DNA of 64,000 nucleotides from positions 20,372 to 84,371 of the forward strand of contig NZ_JAFNPF010000003.1 of NCBI RefSeq assembly GCF_026535915.1, written 5' to 3'. The notes under the pieces were generated by a model. It made no database searches. It saw nothing but the letters and a program-made list of their open reading frames with translations, and had not been told where the DNA came from. Position numbers and translations under genes: made by a program. Within the stretch, counting starts at the first letter, position 1. Every line of letters begins with the position of its first letter. The stretch comes from Snodgrassella sp945267035 (GTDB lineage: Bacteria; Pseudomonadota; Gammaproteobacteria; Burkholderiales; Neisseriaceae). Below are positions 1-8,045 of this stretch, one piece after another.

Positions 1-1
1 T

Positions 2-205
2 TTGTTTAACAACCATCCTGATCTGCGCCGTATTTTGACTGACTATGGTTTTGTCGGTCATCCGTTTCGTAAAGATTTTCCTGTTTCCGGCTATGTCGAA
101 ATGCGCTATGACGAAGCGGAAGGGCGTGTGGTATATCAGCCGGTCACAATTGAACCGCGTGAAATAACACCGCGCGTGGTGAGAGAGGAGCAGTACGGTG
201 GCTAA
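2..205 (+). CDS. nuoC: NADH-quinone oxidoreductase subunit C, C-terminal part (cut by window edge)
   Basis: This is the last 67 residues of NuoC (30 kDa subunit) of complex I, a peripheral-arm subunit that helps form the quinone-site module with NuoD. The conserved tail is visible: HPDLRRILTDYGFVGHPFRKDFP followed by the family-typical VEMRYDEAEGRVVYQPV segment is split here only for description. The true start lies left of the window, so the apparent TTG start is an artefact of the cut. The stop codon overlaps the GTG start of nuoD by 8 bases, which indicates translational coupling in the nuo operon. Confidence 0.93.
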   Translation: MFNNHPDLRRILTDYGFVGHPFRKDFPVSGYVEMRYDEAEGRVVYQPVTIEPREITPRVVREEQYGG

Positions 206-1451
206 GTTACGCAATTACACCATCAATTTCGGACCGCAGCATCCGGCTGCACATGGCGTTTTACGCCTGATCCTGGAAATGGATGGGGAGAATATTGTTC
301 GCGCCGATCCGCATATTGGCTTGTTACACCGTGGGACGGAAAAGCTAGCTGAATCGCGTACTTATCTGCAGGCGTTGCCATATATGGATCGTCTGGATTA
401 TGTATCCATGATGTGTAATGAACAAGCCTACTGCCTGTCTGTTGAACGTCTGTTGAATATTGATGTACCCATTCGCGCTCAGTATATCCGCGTGATGTTT
501 GCTGAAATTACCCGTATTCTCAACCATCTGATGGGTATTGGCTCGCATGCGTTGGATATCGGTGCCATGACGGTGTTTTTGTATGCATTCCGCGAACGTG
601 AAGACCTGATGGATATTTACGAAGCAGTATCTGGCGCGCGCATGCATGCAGCTTATTTCCGACCAGGTGGGGTTTACCGTGATTTGCCGGATTTCATGCC
701 TAAGTATGAAGCCAGCAAATACCGTAATGCCAAAGTATTACAAAAACTCAACGCTAGCCGTGAAGGCACCTTGCTCGACTTCATTGAAGACTTTACTAAT
801 CGGTTCCCCGCCTGCGTGGATGAATATGAAAATCTGCTGACCGATAACCGTATTTGGAAACAGCGGACTGTTGGGATTGGTGTGGTTGCACCGGAGCGTG
901 CTTTGCAAAAAGGTTTTACTGGCGTGATGCTCCGAGGTTCTGGCATAGAGTGGGATATTCGTAAGAAGCAGCCCTATGATGCTTATGCTGCCATGGATTT
1001 TGATATTCCAGTCGGCATCAATGGTGACTGCTATGACCGCTATCTGTGTCGCATTCAGGAAATGCGACAAGCTAACCGCATTATCCGCCAGTGCGTAGAC
1101 TGGCTCAAAGCCAACCCTGGTGCGGTGATTACAGATGACCATACCGTGGCACCGCCACAGCGCACCGCCATGAAAGATGGCATGGAAGAACTGATTCACC
1201 ATTTCAAGCTATTCACTGAAGGGATGCATGTACCAGAAGGTGAAGTCTATGTGCCGACTGAACACCCCAAAGGTGAATTCGGAGTCTACTTAATTTCAGA
1301 TGGAGCCAATAAGCCTTACCGCATGAAAATACGGGCACCGGGCTTTGCCCATTTACAAGGGATGGATGAAATGGCGCGTGGTCATATGCTGGCCGATGTG
1401 GTCGCTATTATTGGTACACAGGATATTGTATTCGGGGAGGTGGATAGATAA
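198..1451 (+). CDS. nuoD: NADH-quinone oxidoreductase subunit D (49 kDa subunit)
   Basis: NuoD lines the quinone-reduction chamber of complex I at the membrane interface. The 417-residue length is normal for the family. The N-terminal GPQHPAAHGVLRL motif (about residues 11-23) carries the conserved quinone-site histidines, and RGTEKLAE and the C-terminal region ending DIVFGEVDR are family-typical. The GTG start fits the upstream GAGAGGAG ribosome site. It overlaps nuoC by 8 bases, and its TAA shares a base with the nuoE start. Function is known from the family; no unusual change was seen. Confidence 0.97.
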   Translation: MAKLRNYTINFGPQHPAAHGVLRLILEMDGENIVRADPHIGLLHRGTEKLAESRTYLQALPYMDRLDYVSMMCNEQAYCLSVERLLNIDVPIRAQYIRVMFAEITRILNHLMGIGSHALDIGAMTVFLYAFREREDLMDIYEAVSGARMHAAYFRPGGVYRDLPDFMPKYEASKYRNAKVLQKLNASREGTLLDFIEDFTNRFPACVDEYENLLTDNRIWKQRTVGIGVVAPERALQKGFTGVMLRGSGIEWDIRKKQPYDAYAAMDFDIPVGINGDCYDRYLCRIQEMRQANRIIRQCVDWLKANPGAVITDDHTVAPPQRTAMKDGMEELIHHFKLFTEGMHVPEGEVYVPTEHPKGEFGVYLISDGANKPYRMKIRAPGFAHLQGMDEMARGHMLADVVAIIGTQDIVFGEVDR

Positions 1452-1924
1452 TGTTGTCCGCTGAGAGCTTAAAACAAATTGATGCAGAACTGGTCAAATA
1501 TCCGGCCGACCAGCGGCGCAGTGCCATTATGTCGGCTCTGCGCATTGCTCAGACAGAGAAGGGCTGGCTGCAGCCTGAAACCATCGAGGAAGTAGCCAAC
1601 TACATCGGCATCACGCCAGCACAAGCTTTGGAAGTGGCTACTTTTTACAATATGTACAATCTCCAGCCGGTAGGGAAATACAAGCTTACGGTGTGCACCA
1701 ATCTACCCTGTGCTTTACGTGGCGGTGTTAATGCTGGCGAATATTTACAAAAACGCCTTGGCATTCGCTACGGTGAAACCACTGCTGACGGAATGTTTAC
1801 TTTGCTAGAAGGTGAATGCATGGGTGCTTGTGGCGATGCGCCGGTGTTGTTAGTAAACAATCATAAAATGTGCAGCTTTATGAGCGAAGAAGCCATTGAA
1901 GCGAAACTGGCGGAGTTAAACTGA
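1451..1924 (+). CDS. nuoE: NADH-quinone oxidoreductase subunit E (24 kDa subunit)
   Basis: NuoE belongs to the NADH-oxidising module and holds the N1a [2Fe-2S] cluster in a thioredoxin-like fold. The four ligands are visible as C82, C87, C123 and C127 (C-x4-C then C-x3-C). The 157-residue length is usual. Start and stop overlap nuoD and nuoF in TAATG and TGATG arrangements, so translation of the three genes is probably coupled. Confidence 0.96.
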   Translation: MLSAESLKQIDAELVKYPADQRRSAIMSALRIAQTEKGWLQPETIEEVANYIGITPAQALEVATFYNMYNLQPVGKYKLTVCTNLPCALRGGVNAGEYLQKRLGIRYGETTADGMFTLLEGECMGACGDAPVLLVNNHKMCSFMSEEAIEAKLAELN

Positions 1925-3219
1925 TGGCAATGTATCAGAAGGGCGTGATTTTCAATCAGGTTGATACGACCGATCCGGATTGCTGGACGCTGGCAGCCTA
2001 TGTCGCACGCGGTGGTTATCAGGCTCTGCAAAAAATCATTCATGACAAAATACCGCAGGACGATGTGATTGCCGAGCTGAAAACATCTGGCTTGCGTGGA
2101 CGTGGCGGCGCCGGTTTTCCGACCGGACTAAAATGGAGCTTTATGCCACGTTCGTTTCCGGGCACAAAATATATCGTCTGCAATACCGATGAAGGTGAAC
2201 CAGGTACGTTTAAAGACCGCGATATTGTTACTTACAATCCGCATGCGCTGATTGAAGGCATGATTATCGGTGGTTATGCCATGGGGGCGACTGCCGGATA
2301 TAACTATATTCACGGCGAAATCTTCGAAAGCTATCTGCGCTTTGAAACTGCCTTGCAACAAGCGCGAGATGCCGGCTTTCTGGGGCAAAATATTCTCGGC
2401 AGTGAATTTAGTTTCGAGCTGCATGCTCATCACGGCTATGGTGCTTATGTCTGCGGGGAAGAAACGGCGCTATTGGAGTCGCTGGAGGGTAAAAAAGGGC
2501 AGCCACGCTTCAAGCCTCCCTTTCCGGCTTCCTATGGTTTATATGGTAAGCCTACAACTGTCAATAACACTGAAACTTTTTCGTCCGTACCGTTCATTCT
2601 GCGCGATGGCGGTCAACAGTTTGCGGATAAGGGCATTCCAAATAATGGCGGTACCAAACTATTTTCCGTTTCGGGTCATGTAGAACGCCCCGGTAACTAT
2701 GAAATACCACTGGGCACACCGTTTAAAGATTTACTCAACATGTGCGGTGGTATGCGCCATGGCAAAAAGTTGAAGGCAGTGATCCCAGGAGGTTCTTCGG
2801 CGCCGGTGTTACCCGCCGACATCATGATGGAACTGACTATGGATTATGACGCCATCGCCAAAGCCGGTTCTATGCTCGGTTCTGGTGCGGTCATTGTCAT
2901 GGATGAAGACGTGTGTATGGTCAAAGCACTGGAGCGACTAAGTTATTTTTATTATGAAGAGTCATGCGGTCAGTGTACTCCCTGTCGTGAAGGTACTGGA
3001 TGGCTATACCGCATTATTCACCGTATTAGCTCGGGTAAAGGTCGACCGGAAGATCTGGATTTGCTGCAATCGATCGGTAGCAATATGTCAGGTCATACTA
3101 TTTGTGCTCTGGCGGATGCAGCGGTGATGCCGGTTCAGGGTTTTTTAAAGCATTTCCGTTCCGAGTTTGAATATTACATTGAACACGGCAAACCCATGAA
3201 AGAACATCGCTGGTGCTAA
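1924..3219 (+). CDS. nuoF: NADH-quinone oxidoreductase subunit F (51 kDa, FMN and NADH site)
   Basis: NuoF oxidises NADH through FMN and passes electrons to the N3 [4Fe-4S] cluster. The glycine-rich nucleotide/FMN motif GRGGAGFPTGLKWSF lies near residues 58-72. The N3 cluster ligands are seen in SCGQCTPCREGTGW with a further cysteine in GHTICAL near residue 396. The 431-residue length is normal. It starts inside the stop of nuoE; a 32-base gap precedes nuoG. Confidence 0.97.
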   Translation: MAMYQKGVIFNQVDTTDPDCWTLAAYVARGGYQALQKIIHDKIPQDDVIAELKTSGLRGRGGAGFPTGLKWSFMPRSFPGTKYIVCNTDEGEPGTFKDRDIVTYNPHALIEGMIIGGYAMGATAGYNYIHGEIFESYLRFETALQQARDAGFLGQNILGSEFSFELHAHHGYGAYVCGEETALLESLEGKKGQPRFKPPFPASYGLYGKPTTVNNTETFSSVPFILRDGGQQFADKGIPNNGGTKLFSVSGHVERPGNYEIPLGTPFKDLLNMCGGMRHGKKLKAVIPGGSSAPVLPADIMMELTMDYDAIAKAGSMLGSGAVIVMDEDVCMVKALERLSYFYYEESCGQCTPCREGTGWLYRIIHRISSGKGRPEDLDLLQSIGSNMSGHTICALADAAVMPVQGFLKHFRSEFEYYIEHGKPMKEHRWC

Positions 3220-3251
3220 GGCACTATCTGCTTAGTTAGGATTGCGAACCT

Positions 3252-5504
3252 ATGCTACAAATTCAAATTGACGGTAAACAACTTTCGGTTGAGCAGGGCA
3301 GTACAGTGATGGAAGCTGCTCGTCAGGTTGGTACGTTCATTCCACACTTTTGTTATCACAAAAAATTGTCGATTGCCGCCAACTGTCGCATGTGTTTAGT
3401 AGAAGTGGAAAAATCACGTAAGCCTTTACCTGCCTGTGCCACACCGGTGACGGATGGTATGGTGGTGAAAACTGATTCTGCTCTGACCAAGAATGCCCAA
3501 AAAGGGGTAATGGAATTCTTGCTGATCAATCATCCGCTGGATTGCCCGATATGCGATCAGGGCGGAGAGTGCCTATTACAAGATTTATCCATGGGTTATG
3601 GTCAAGGTGCCAGCCGTTATACTGAAGCGAAACATGTTGTAGTCGGCAAAGAGATGGGGCCGCTGGTGTCGGCCGCCGAAATGAGCCGCTGTATTCATTG
3701 TACCCGCTGCATCCGTTTTACCGAAGAAATTGCCGGCAAACAGGAGCTGGCGATGAAGAATCGCGGTGAACATTCTGAAATTACTCCGTTCAACGGCAAA
3801 ACACTGGAAACCGAACTTTCGGGCAATGTCATTGACTTATGCCCAGTTGGTGCTTTAACCAGCAAACCATTCCGTTATGACAGTCGTTCATGGGAGTTGA
3901 GCCGACGAAAATCCATTTCTGCGCATGATGCGCTGGGCAGTAATCTGATTGTACAGACTAAAGACCATACGGTACGTCGTGTATTGCCACTGGAAAACGA
4001 AGCGATCAACGAATGCTGGCTCAGTGACCGCGACCGCTTTGCCTATGCAGGTTTGTATCAGGAACGCTTAACCCAGCCGCAAATCAAACAAGATAATCAG
4101 TGGCATACCGTCGACTGGCAAACGGCGCTGGATTATGTGGCCAAAGGCTTACATGGCGTTAGCCATGATTTTGGCAGCGAAGCCATTGGTATGTGGGTCA
4201 ATCCCGCCAATACCGTGGAAGAAATGCATCTGGCCGGCAAACTGGCTCAGGGTTTGGGTATCACCGCTGTTGACAGTCGTCTACGCGCGCTGGATGGTCG
4301 ATTGGGCGCAGCTGCAAAAGGGGCGCAATGGCTGGGACAGTCCATTGAGCAACTGGCTGACAACGAGGTGATTTTGATCGTTGGAGCGCGTTTGCGGCAG
4401 GAACAACCATTGCTCACCGCCCGTATCCGGCAGGCCAGCCAAAACGGTGCACAGGTGGCGGTACTGGCGGCGGCGCAAGAAGAACTATTCATGCCTTTAC
4501 TGGCTCAAATTAGCCTGCATCCTTATCAGTGGATAGACTGGCTGAACAATGCCCTGAAGAATGAAGTCGGGCAGGCGTTATTAAATGCAGAGAATACCAG
4601 CATTATTCTGGGCGCTGATGTCCTCCATCATCCTGATGCTGCCGCCGTTTATACCGCAGCTCAGGATCTGGCCGCGGCTACCGGCAGTATTCTCGGCGTC
4701 TTGCCGTCGGCAGCCAATAGTATTGGTGCCGAAGTAGTTGGCGTGGCCGCCAAAACAGCCGAACACAATATTGCTGCTCAGATTGCCCAGCCAAAACAAG
4801 CCGTGATGCTACTGAATGTAGAACCAGATATGGATGTGACCAATGGCGCCGCCGCTATTGCCGCACTGAAACAGGCTCAGACAGTGATGGCATTCACTGC
4901 CTATGATAGTGCCGTATTACGCGAAGTGGCCGATGTGATGCTGCCTATCACCCCATTTACCGAAACTTCCGGTAGCTTTATCAATATGGAAGGTCGGTTG
5001 CAATCGTTCCATGGTGTGGTACAGGCGTATGGTGAGGCCAGACCCTTGTGGAAAGTACTGCGGGTACTTGGCAACGTCCTTGAACTGGCGGGTTTTGAGT
5101 ATGAAAACACGCAGCAGATTCTGGCTGATGCACTGGACAAAGACCAGTTACCCGCTTTGCTGAATAACCAGATTCAACCGGTTGCCAGCAGTGATCCTGC
5201 TATCAGTCTGGTAAGAGTAGGTGGTGTCAGCCTATATGCCACCGATGGCATGGTGCGTCGTTCCGCCCCTTTGCAAAACACGGTACACGCTGCTGTACCT
5301 ATGGCGCAGGCACACAGCAATACGCTTAGTGCGCTGGGACTGGCCGATGGCGATGTTGCACGGGCGAAACAGAACAATGATGCGGTAGCGGTTAGCGTCT
5401 CTGTGGACGATACCCTGCCGGAAAACGTGTTGCTACTGCCATTACATCAAAGTAACTGGCATTTGGGTGCTTTATTGACCACTGTGGAATTGAGTAAAGG
5501 ATAA
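3252..5504 (+). CDS. nuoG: NADH-quinone oxidoreductase subunit G (75 kDa subunit)
   Basis: NuoG carries most of the iron-sulfur wire of the hydrophilic arm. The N-terminal ferredoxin-like [2Fe-2S] domain has CYHKKLSIAANCRMC and a later cysteine in LPACATPV. It is followed by CPICDQGGECLLQD and by CIHCTRCIRF with the distal LCPVGALTSKPF, typical of the [4Fe-4S] sites. The rest is the degenerate molybdopterin-oxidoreductase-like domain. At 750 residues it is shorter than the E. coli protein but typical of the shorter betaproteobacterial form. The downstream gap to nuoH is 2 bases. Confidence 0.96.
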   Translation: MLQIQIDGKQLSVEQGSTVMEAARQVGTFIPHFCYHKKLSIAANCRMCLVEVEKSRKPLPACATPVTDGMVVKTDSALTKNAQKGVMEFLLINHPLDCPICDQGGECLLQDLSMGYGQGASRYTEAKHVVVGKEMGPLVSAAEMSRCIHCTRCIRFTEEIAGKQELAMKNRGEHSEITPFNGKTLETELSGNVIDLCPVGALTSKPFRYDSRSWELSRRKSISAHDALGSNLIVQTKDHTVRRVLPLENEAINECWLSDRDRFAYAGLYQERLTQPQIKQDNQWHTVDWQTALDYVAKGLHGVSHDFGSEAIGMWVNPANTVEEMHLAGKLAQGLGITAVDSRLRALDGRLGAAAKGAQWLGQSIEQLADNEVILIVGARLRQEQPLLTARIRQASQNGAQVAVLAAAQEELFMPLLAQISLHPYQWIDWLNNALKNEVGQALLNAENTSIILGADVLHHPDAAAVYTAAQDLAAATGSILGVLPSAANSIGAEVVGVAAKTAEHNIAAQIAQPKQAVMLLNVEPDMDVTNGAAAIAALKQAQTVMAFTAYDSAVLREVADVMLPITPFTETSGSFINMEGRLQSFHGVVQAYGEARPLWKVLRVLGNVLELAGFEYENTQQILADALDKDQLPALLNNQIQPVASSDPAISLVRVGGVSLYATDGMVRRSAPLQNTVHAAVPMAQAHSNTLSALGLADGDVARAKQNNDAVAVSVSVDDTLPENVLLLPLHQSNWHLGALLTTVELSKG

Positions 5505-5506
5505 TC

Positions 5507-6556
5507 ATGCAAGCGTGGTTTCAACAATTACTGGGCAACGACTTCGGTTTACTGGTGTCTGTAATCGTCAAGATTGTCATCATCATGTTGCCGCTGATTA
5601 TTACCGTGGCCTACCTGACCTATTTTGAGCGTAAAGTTATCGGTTACATGCAGTTGCGCGTCGGTCCAAATGTGACCGGACCTTATGGTTTAATCCAGCC
5701 CTTTGCCGATGTATTAAAACTCTTATTTAAAGAAGTGACCCGCCCGTCACAGGCGAATAAAGCTTTGTTCTATATCGGCCCGATGATGTCGCTGATGCCG
5801 GCCTTTGCCGCTTGGGCAGTGATTCCGTTTAGTGAAACTTGGTTTCTGACCCGCATCAATGCCGGTCTGCTCTATATCCTGATGATTACTTCATTATCGG
5901 TATATGGTGTCATCATCGCTGGCTGGGCTTCTAACTCCAAATACGCCTTTCTCGGTGCCATGCGTGCTTCCGCGCAGACCATTTCCTATGAAATAGCCAT
6001 GGGTTTTGCCCTGATTGGGGTGATTATGGTATCCGGCAGTATGGATTTTCACGATATTGTCATGGCACAAGCTAAAGGTATAGCTGGTGGTTCGATTTTC
6101 TCATGGAACTGGTTGCCGTTATTTCCGTTATTTGTGGTGTATCTAATTTCGGCCGTGGCCGAAACCAACCGCGCTCCGTTTGATGTGGCCGAAGGTGAAT
6201 CTGAAATTGTTGCCGGTTTCCATGTTGAGTATTCCGGATTCGCTTTCGCCTTGTTCTTTCTGGCGGAATATATTTTCATGATTCTGGTGGCCGCGCTGAC
6301 AGCCTTGCTGTTCTTTGGCGGCTGGTTATCACCCTTTCCGCAAAGCTGGGGCTGGATTGGTATACCGAGCGTACTGTGGATGTTCCTGAAAATGGCACTG
6401 GTATTGTATTTCTATCTGTGGATACGGGCTACATTTCCGCGTTATCGCTACGACCAAATAATGCGTCTGGGCTGGAAAGTACTGATTCCTGTCACCATCG
6501 TGACAGTGATTGTGTTGGGATTGTGGATGATTTCACCTCTGTCTTTATGGCATTAA
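5507..6556 (+). CDS. nuoH: NADH-quinone oxidoreductase subunit H (ND1-like membrane subunit)
   Basis: NuoH is the membrane subunit that forms the quinone tunnel mouth and links electron transfer to proton pumping. It has eight or more hydrophobic segments, the conserved YFERKVIGYMQLRVGPN motif near residues 43-59, and the acidic loop AETNRAPFDVAEGESEIVAG that contacts the quinone site. The 349-residue length is normal. It lies between nuoG and nuoI in the standard order. Confidence 0.97.
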   Translation: MQAWFQQLLGNDFGLLVSVIVKIVIIMLPLIITVAYLTYFERKVIGYMQLRVGPNVTGPYGLIQPFADVLKLLFKEVTRPSQANKALFYIGPMMSLMPAFAAWAVIPFSETWFLTRINAGLLYILMITSLSVYGVIIAGWASNSKYAFLGAMRASAQTISYEIAMGFALIGVIMVSGSMDFHDIVMAQAKGIAGGSIFSWNWLPLFPLFVVYLISAVAETNRAPFDVAEGESEIVAGFHVEYSGFAFALFFLAEYIFMILVAALTALLFFGGWLSPFPQSWGWIGIPSVLWMFLKMALVLYFYLWIRATFPRYRYDQIMRLGWKVLIPVTIVTVIVLGLWMISPLSLWH

Positions 6557-6575
6557 CGCAGAGGGAGGCACTGAT

Positions 6576-7055
6576 ATGGCAAATATTATTAAAACTTTTC
6601 TGATGACCGAGTTGCTTGCCGGCATGAAAGTGACTTTAAAGAACTTTTTTGCTCGTAAAGAAACCATCTATTTTCCGGAAGAAAAAACTCCGCAATCAGT
6701 TCGCTTTCGAGGGCTGCATGCACAACGACGCTATCCCAATGGAGAAGAACGCTGTATTGCTTGCAAGTTATGTGAAGCTGTCTGTCCAGCAATGGCAATT
6801 AATATTGAATCAGAAAAACGCGAGGATGGCACACGCCGTACCACCCGCTACGATATCGATCTGACCAAATGCATCTTCTGCGGTTTTTGTGAAGAAGCCT
6901 GTCCAGTAGACGCCATTGTTGAAACCAGAATATTTGAATATCACGGCGAAAACCGCGGTGATTTGTATTTGACTAAACCCATGTTGCTGGCCATTGGCGA
7001 TCGCTATGAAGAAGACATCGCCAAATGCAAAGCCGCTGATGCACCCTATCGTTAA
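6576..7055 (+). CDS. nuoI: NADH-quinone oxidoreductase subunit I (8Fe ferredoxin-type)
   Basis: NuoI holds clusters N6a and N6b, the last relay before N2. Two classic C-x2-C-x2-C-x3-CP motifs are visible: C60, C63, C66, C70 and C99, C102, C105, C109. The N terminus has the amphipathic helix that anchors the subunit to the membrane arm. The 159-residue length is usual. The start follows a GAGGGAGG ribosome site, 19 bases after nuoH. Confidence 0.97.
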   Translation: MANIIKTFLMTELLAGMKVTLKNFFARKETIYFPEEKTPQSVRFRGLHAQRRYPNGEERCIACKLCEAVCPAMAINIESEKREDGTRRTTRYDIDLTKCIFCGFCEEACPVDAIVETRIFEYHGENRGDLYLTKPMLLAIGDRYEEDIAKCKAADAPYR

Positions 7056-7064
7056 GAGGTGGTC

Positions 7065-7718
7065 ATGAATTTACCGTTAATCCTGTTTTATGTCTTTGCA
7101 GCGGTCATACTGCTCGGCGCCATCAATACCGTGATTGCCAAAAATCCGGTGCATGCGGTTCTGTTTCTGGTGCTGACCTTCTGTGCCAGTGCCATGATGT
7201 GGATTCTGATGCAAGCCGAGTTTCTCGGTATCGTGCTGGTGGTGGTGTATGTAGGTGCGGTGATGGTGCTGTTCCTGTTTGTCATCATGATGCTCAACAT
7301 CGATATCGAACAGATGCGCGCTGGCTTCTGGCGCCATGCACCGATTGCTGCGCTAGTTGGAATACTGACCGCCGCCTTACTCATTGTGATTTTGGTGAAT
7401 CCGCAACTTGATTTGGCACATTTGGGTACGGACAATCCACTGCCTGCTGACTACAGCAATGTACGTGATTTGGGCATGCAGATATACACCACCTATCTGT
7501 TACCGTTTGAACTCGCCGCCGTATTGCTGGTGCTGGGCATGGTGGCTGCTATTGCTCTGGTGCACCGGCCAACCCACAACCCACGTCGTACCAATCCGGC
7601 CGAGCAGGTTAAGGTACAGGCCAAAGACCGCTTCCGGATGGTGAAAATGCAGCCTGAAATCACTGTATCCGCAGCCAATAACCAAGAAGAAGCCTCAGAA
7701 GGGGAGCAGAAAGCATGA
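7065..7718 (+). CDS. nuoJ: NADH-quinone oxidoreductase subunit J (ND6-like membrane subunit)
   Basis: NuoJ is a five-helix membrane subunit of complex I; its third helix contains a conserved pi-bulge that takes part in proton coupling. The hydrophobic segments and the YVGAVMVLFLFVIMML stretch (about residues 61-76) identify it. I chose the ATG at 7065, since AGAGG lies 5 bases before it; a GTG two codons earlier sits inside that site. The last residues form a polar, glutamate-rich tail. The stop overlaps nuoK by 4 bases (ATGA). Confidence 0.95.
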   Translation: MNLPLILFYVFAAVILLGAINTVIAKNPVHAVLFLVLTFCASAMMWILMQAEFLGIVLVVVYVGAVMVLFLFVIMMLNIDIEQMRAGFWRHAPIAALVGILTAALLIVILVNPQLDLAHLGTDNPLPADYSNVRDLGMQIYTTYLLPFELAAVLLVLGMVAAIALVHRPTHNPRRTNPAEQVKVQAKDRFRMVKMQPEITVSAANNQEEASEGEQKA

Positions 7719-8020
7719 TTACCTTAACTCATTATTTGGTACTCAGCGCCATCTTATTTGCCATCTCGGCCATGGGCATTTTCATGAACCGCAAAAACAC
7801 GCTGGTGCTGCTGATGTCCATCGAACTGATGCTGCTGGCGGTGAATTTTAACTTTGTCGCCTTTTCCCGTTATCTCGGCGATAGCGCCGGACAGATTTTC
7901 GTGTTTTTTATTCTGACTGTGGCCGCGGCTGAATCGGCTATCGGGCTGGCGATTATGGTGCTGATTTTCCGCAACCGCCAAAGCATTAACGTACAGGATC
8001 TGGACAGCCTCAAAGGATGA
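7715..8020 (+). CDS. nuoK: NADH-quinone oxidoreductase subunit K (ND4L-like)
   Basis: NuoK is a three-helix subunit contributing two conserved membrane glutamates to the proton pathway. Both are visible, in the SIELMLLAVN stretch near residue 36 and in TVAAAESAIGLAI near residue 72. The 101-residue length is typical. Its ATG overlaps the nuoJ stop, which implies coupled translation. Confidence 0.97.
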   Translation: MITLTHYLVLSAILFAISAMGIFMNRKNTLVLLMSIELMLLAVNFNFVAFSRYLGDSAGQIFVFFILTVAAAESAIGLAIMVLIFRNRQSINVQDLDSLKG

Positions 8021-8045
8021 GGGTGGAGAGGAACGAGAGAAAATT

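Noticed and set aside
1570..7660. GCAGCCTGAA occurrences resembling neisserial DNA uptake sequences
   Set aside because: Two matches inside nuoE and nuoJ coding sequence only; no dense or intergenic pattern was seen by eye, and the canonical GCCGTCTGAA was not noticed.
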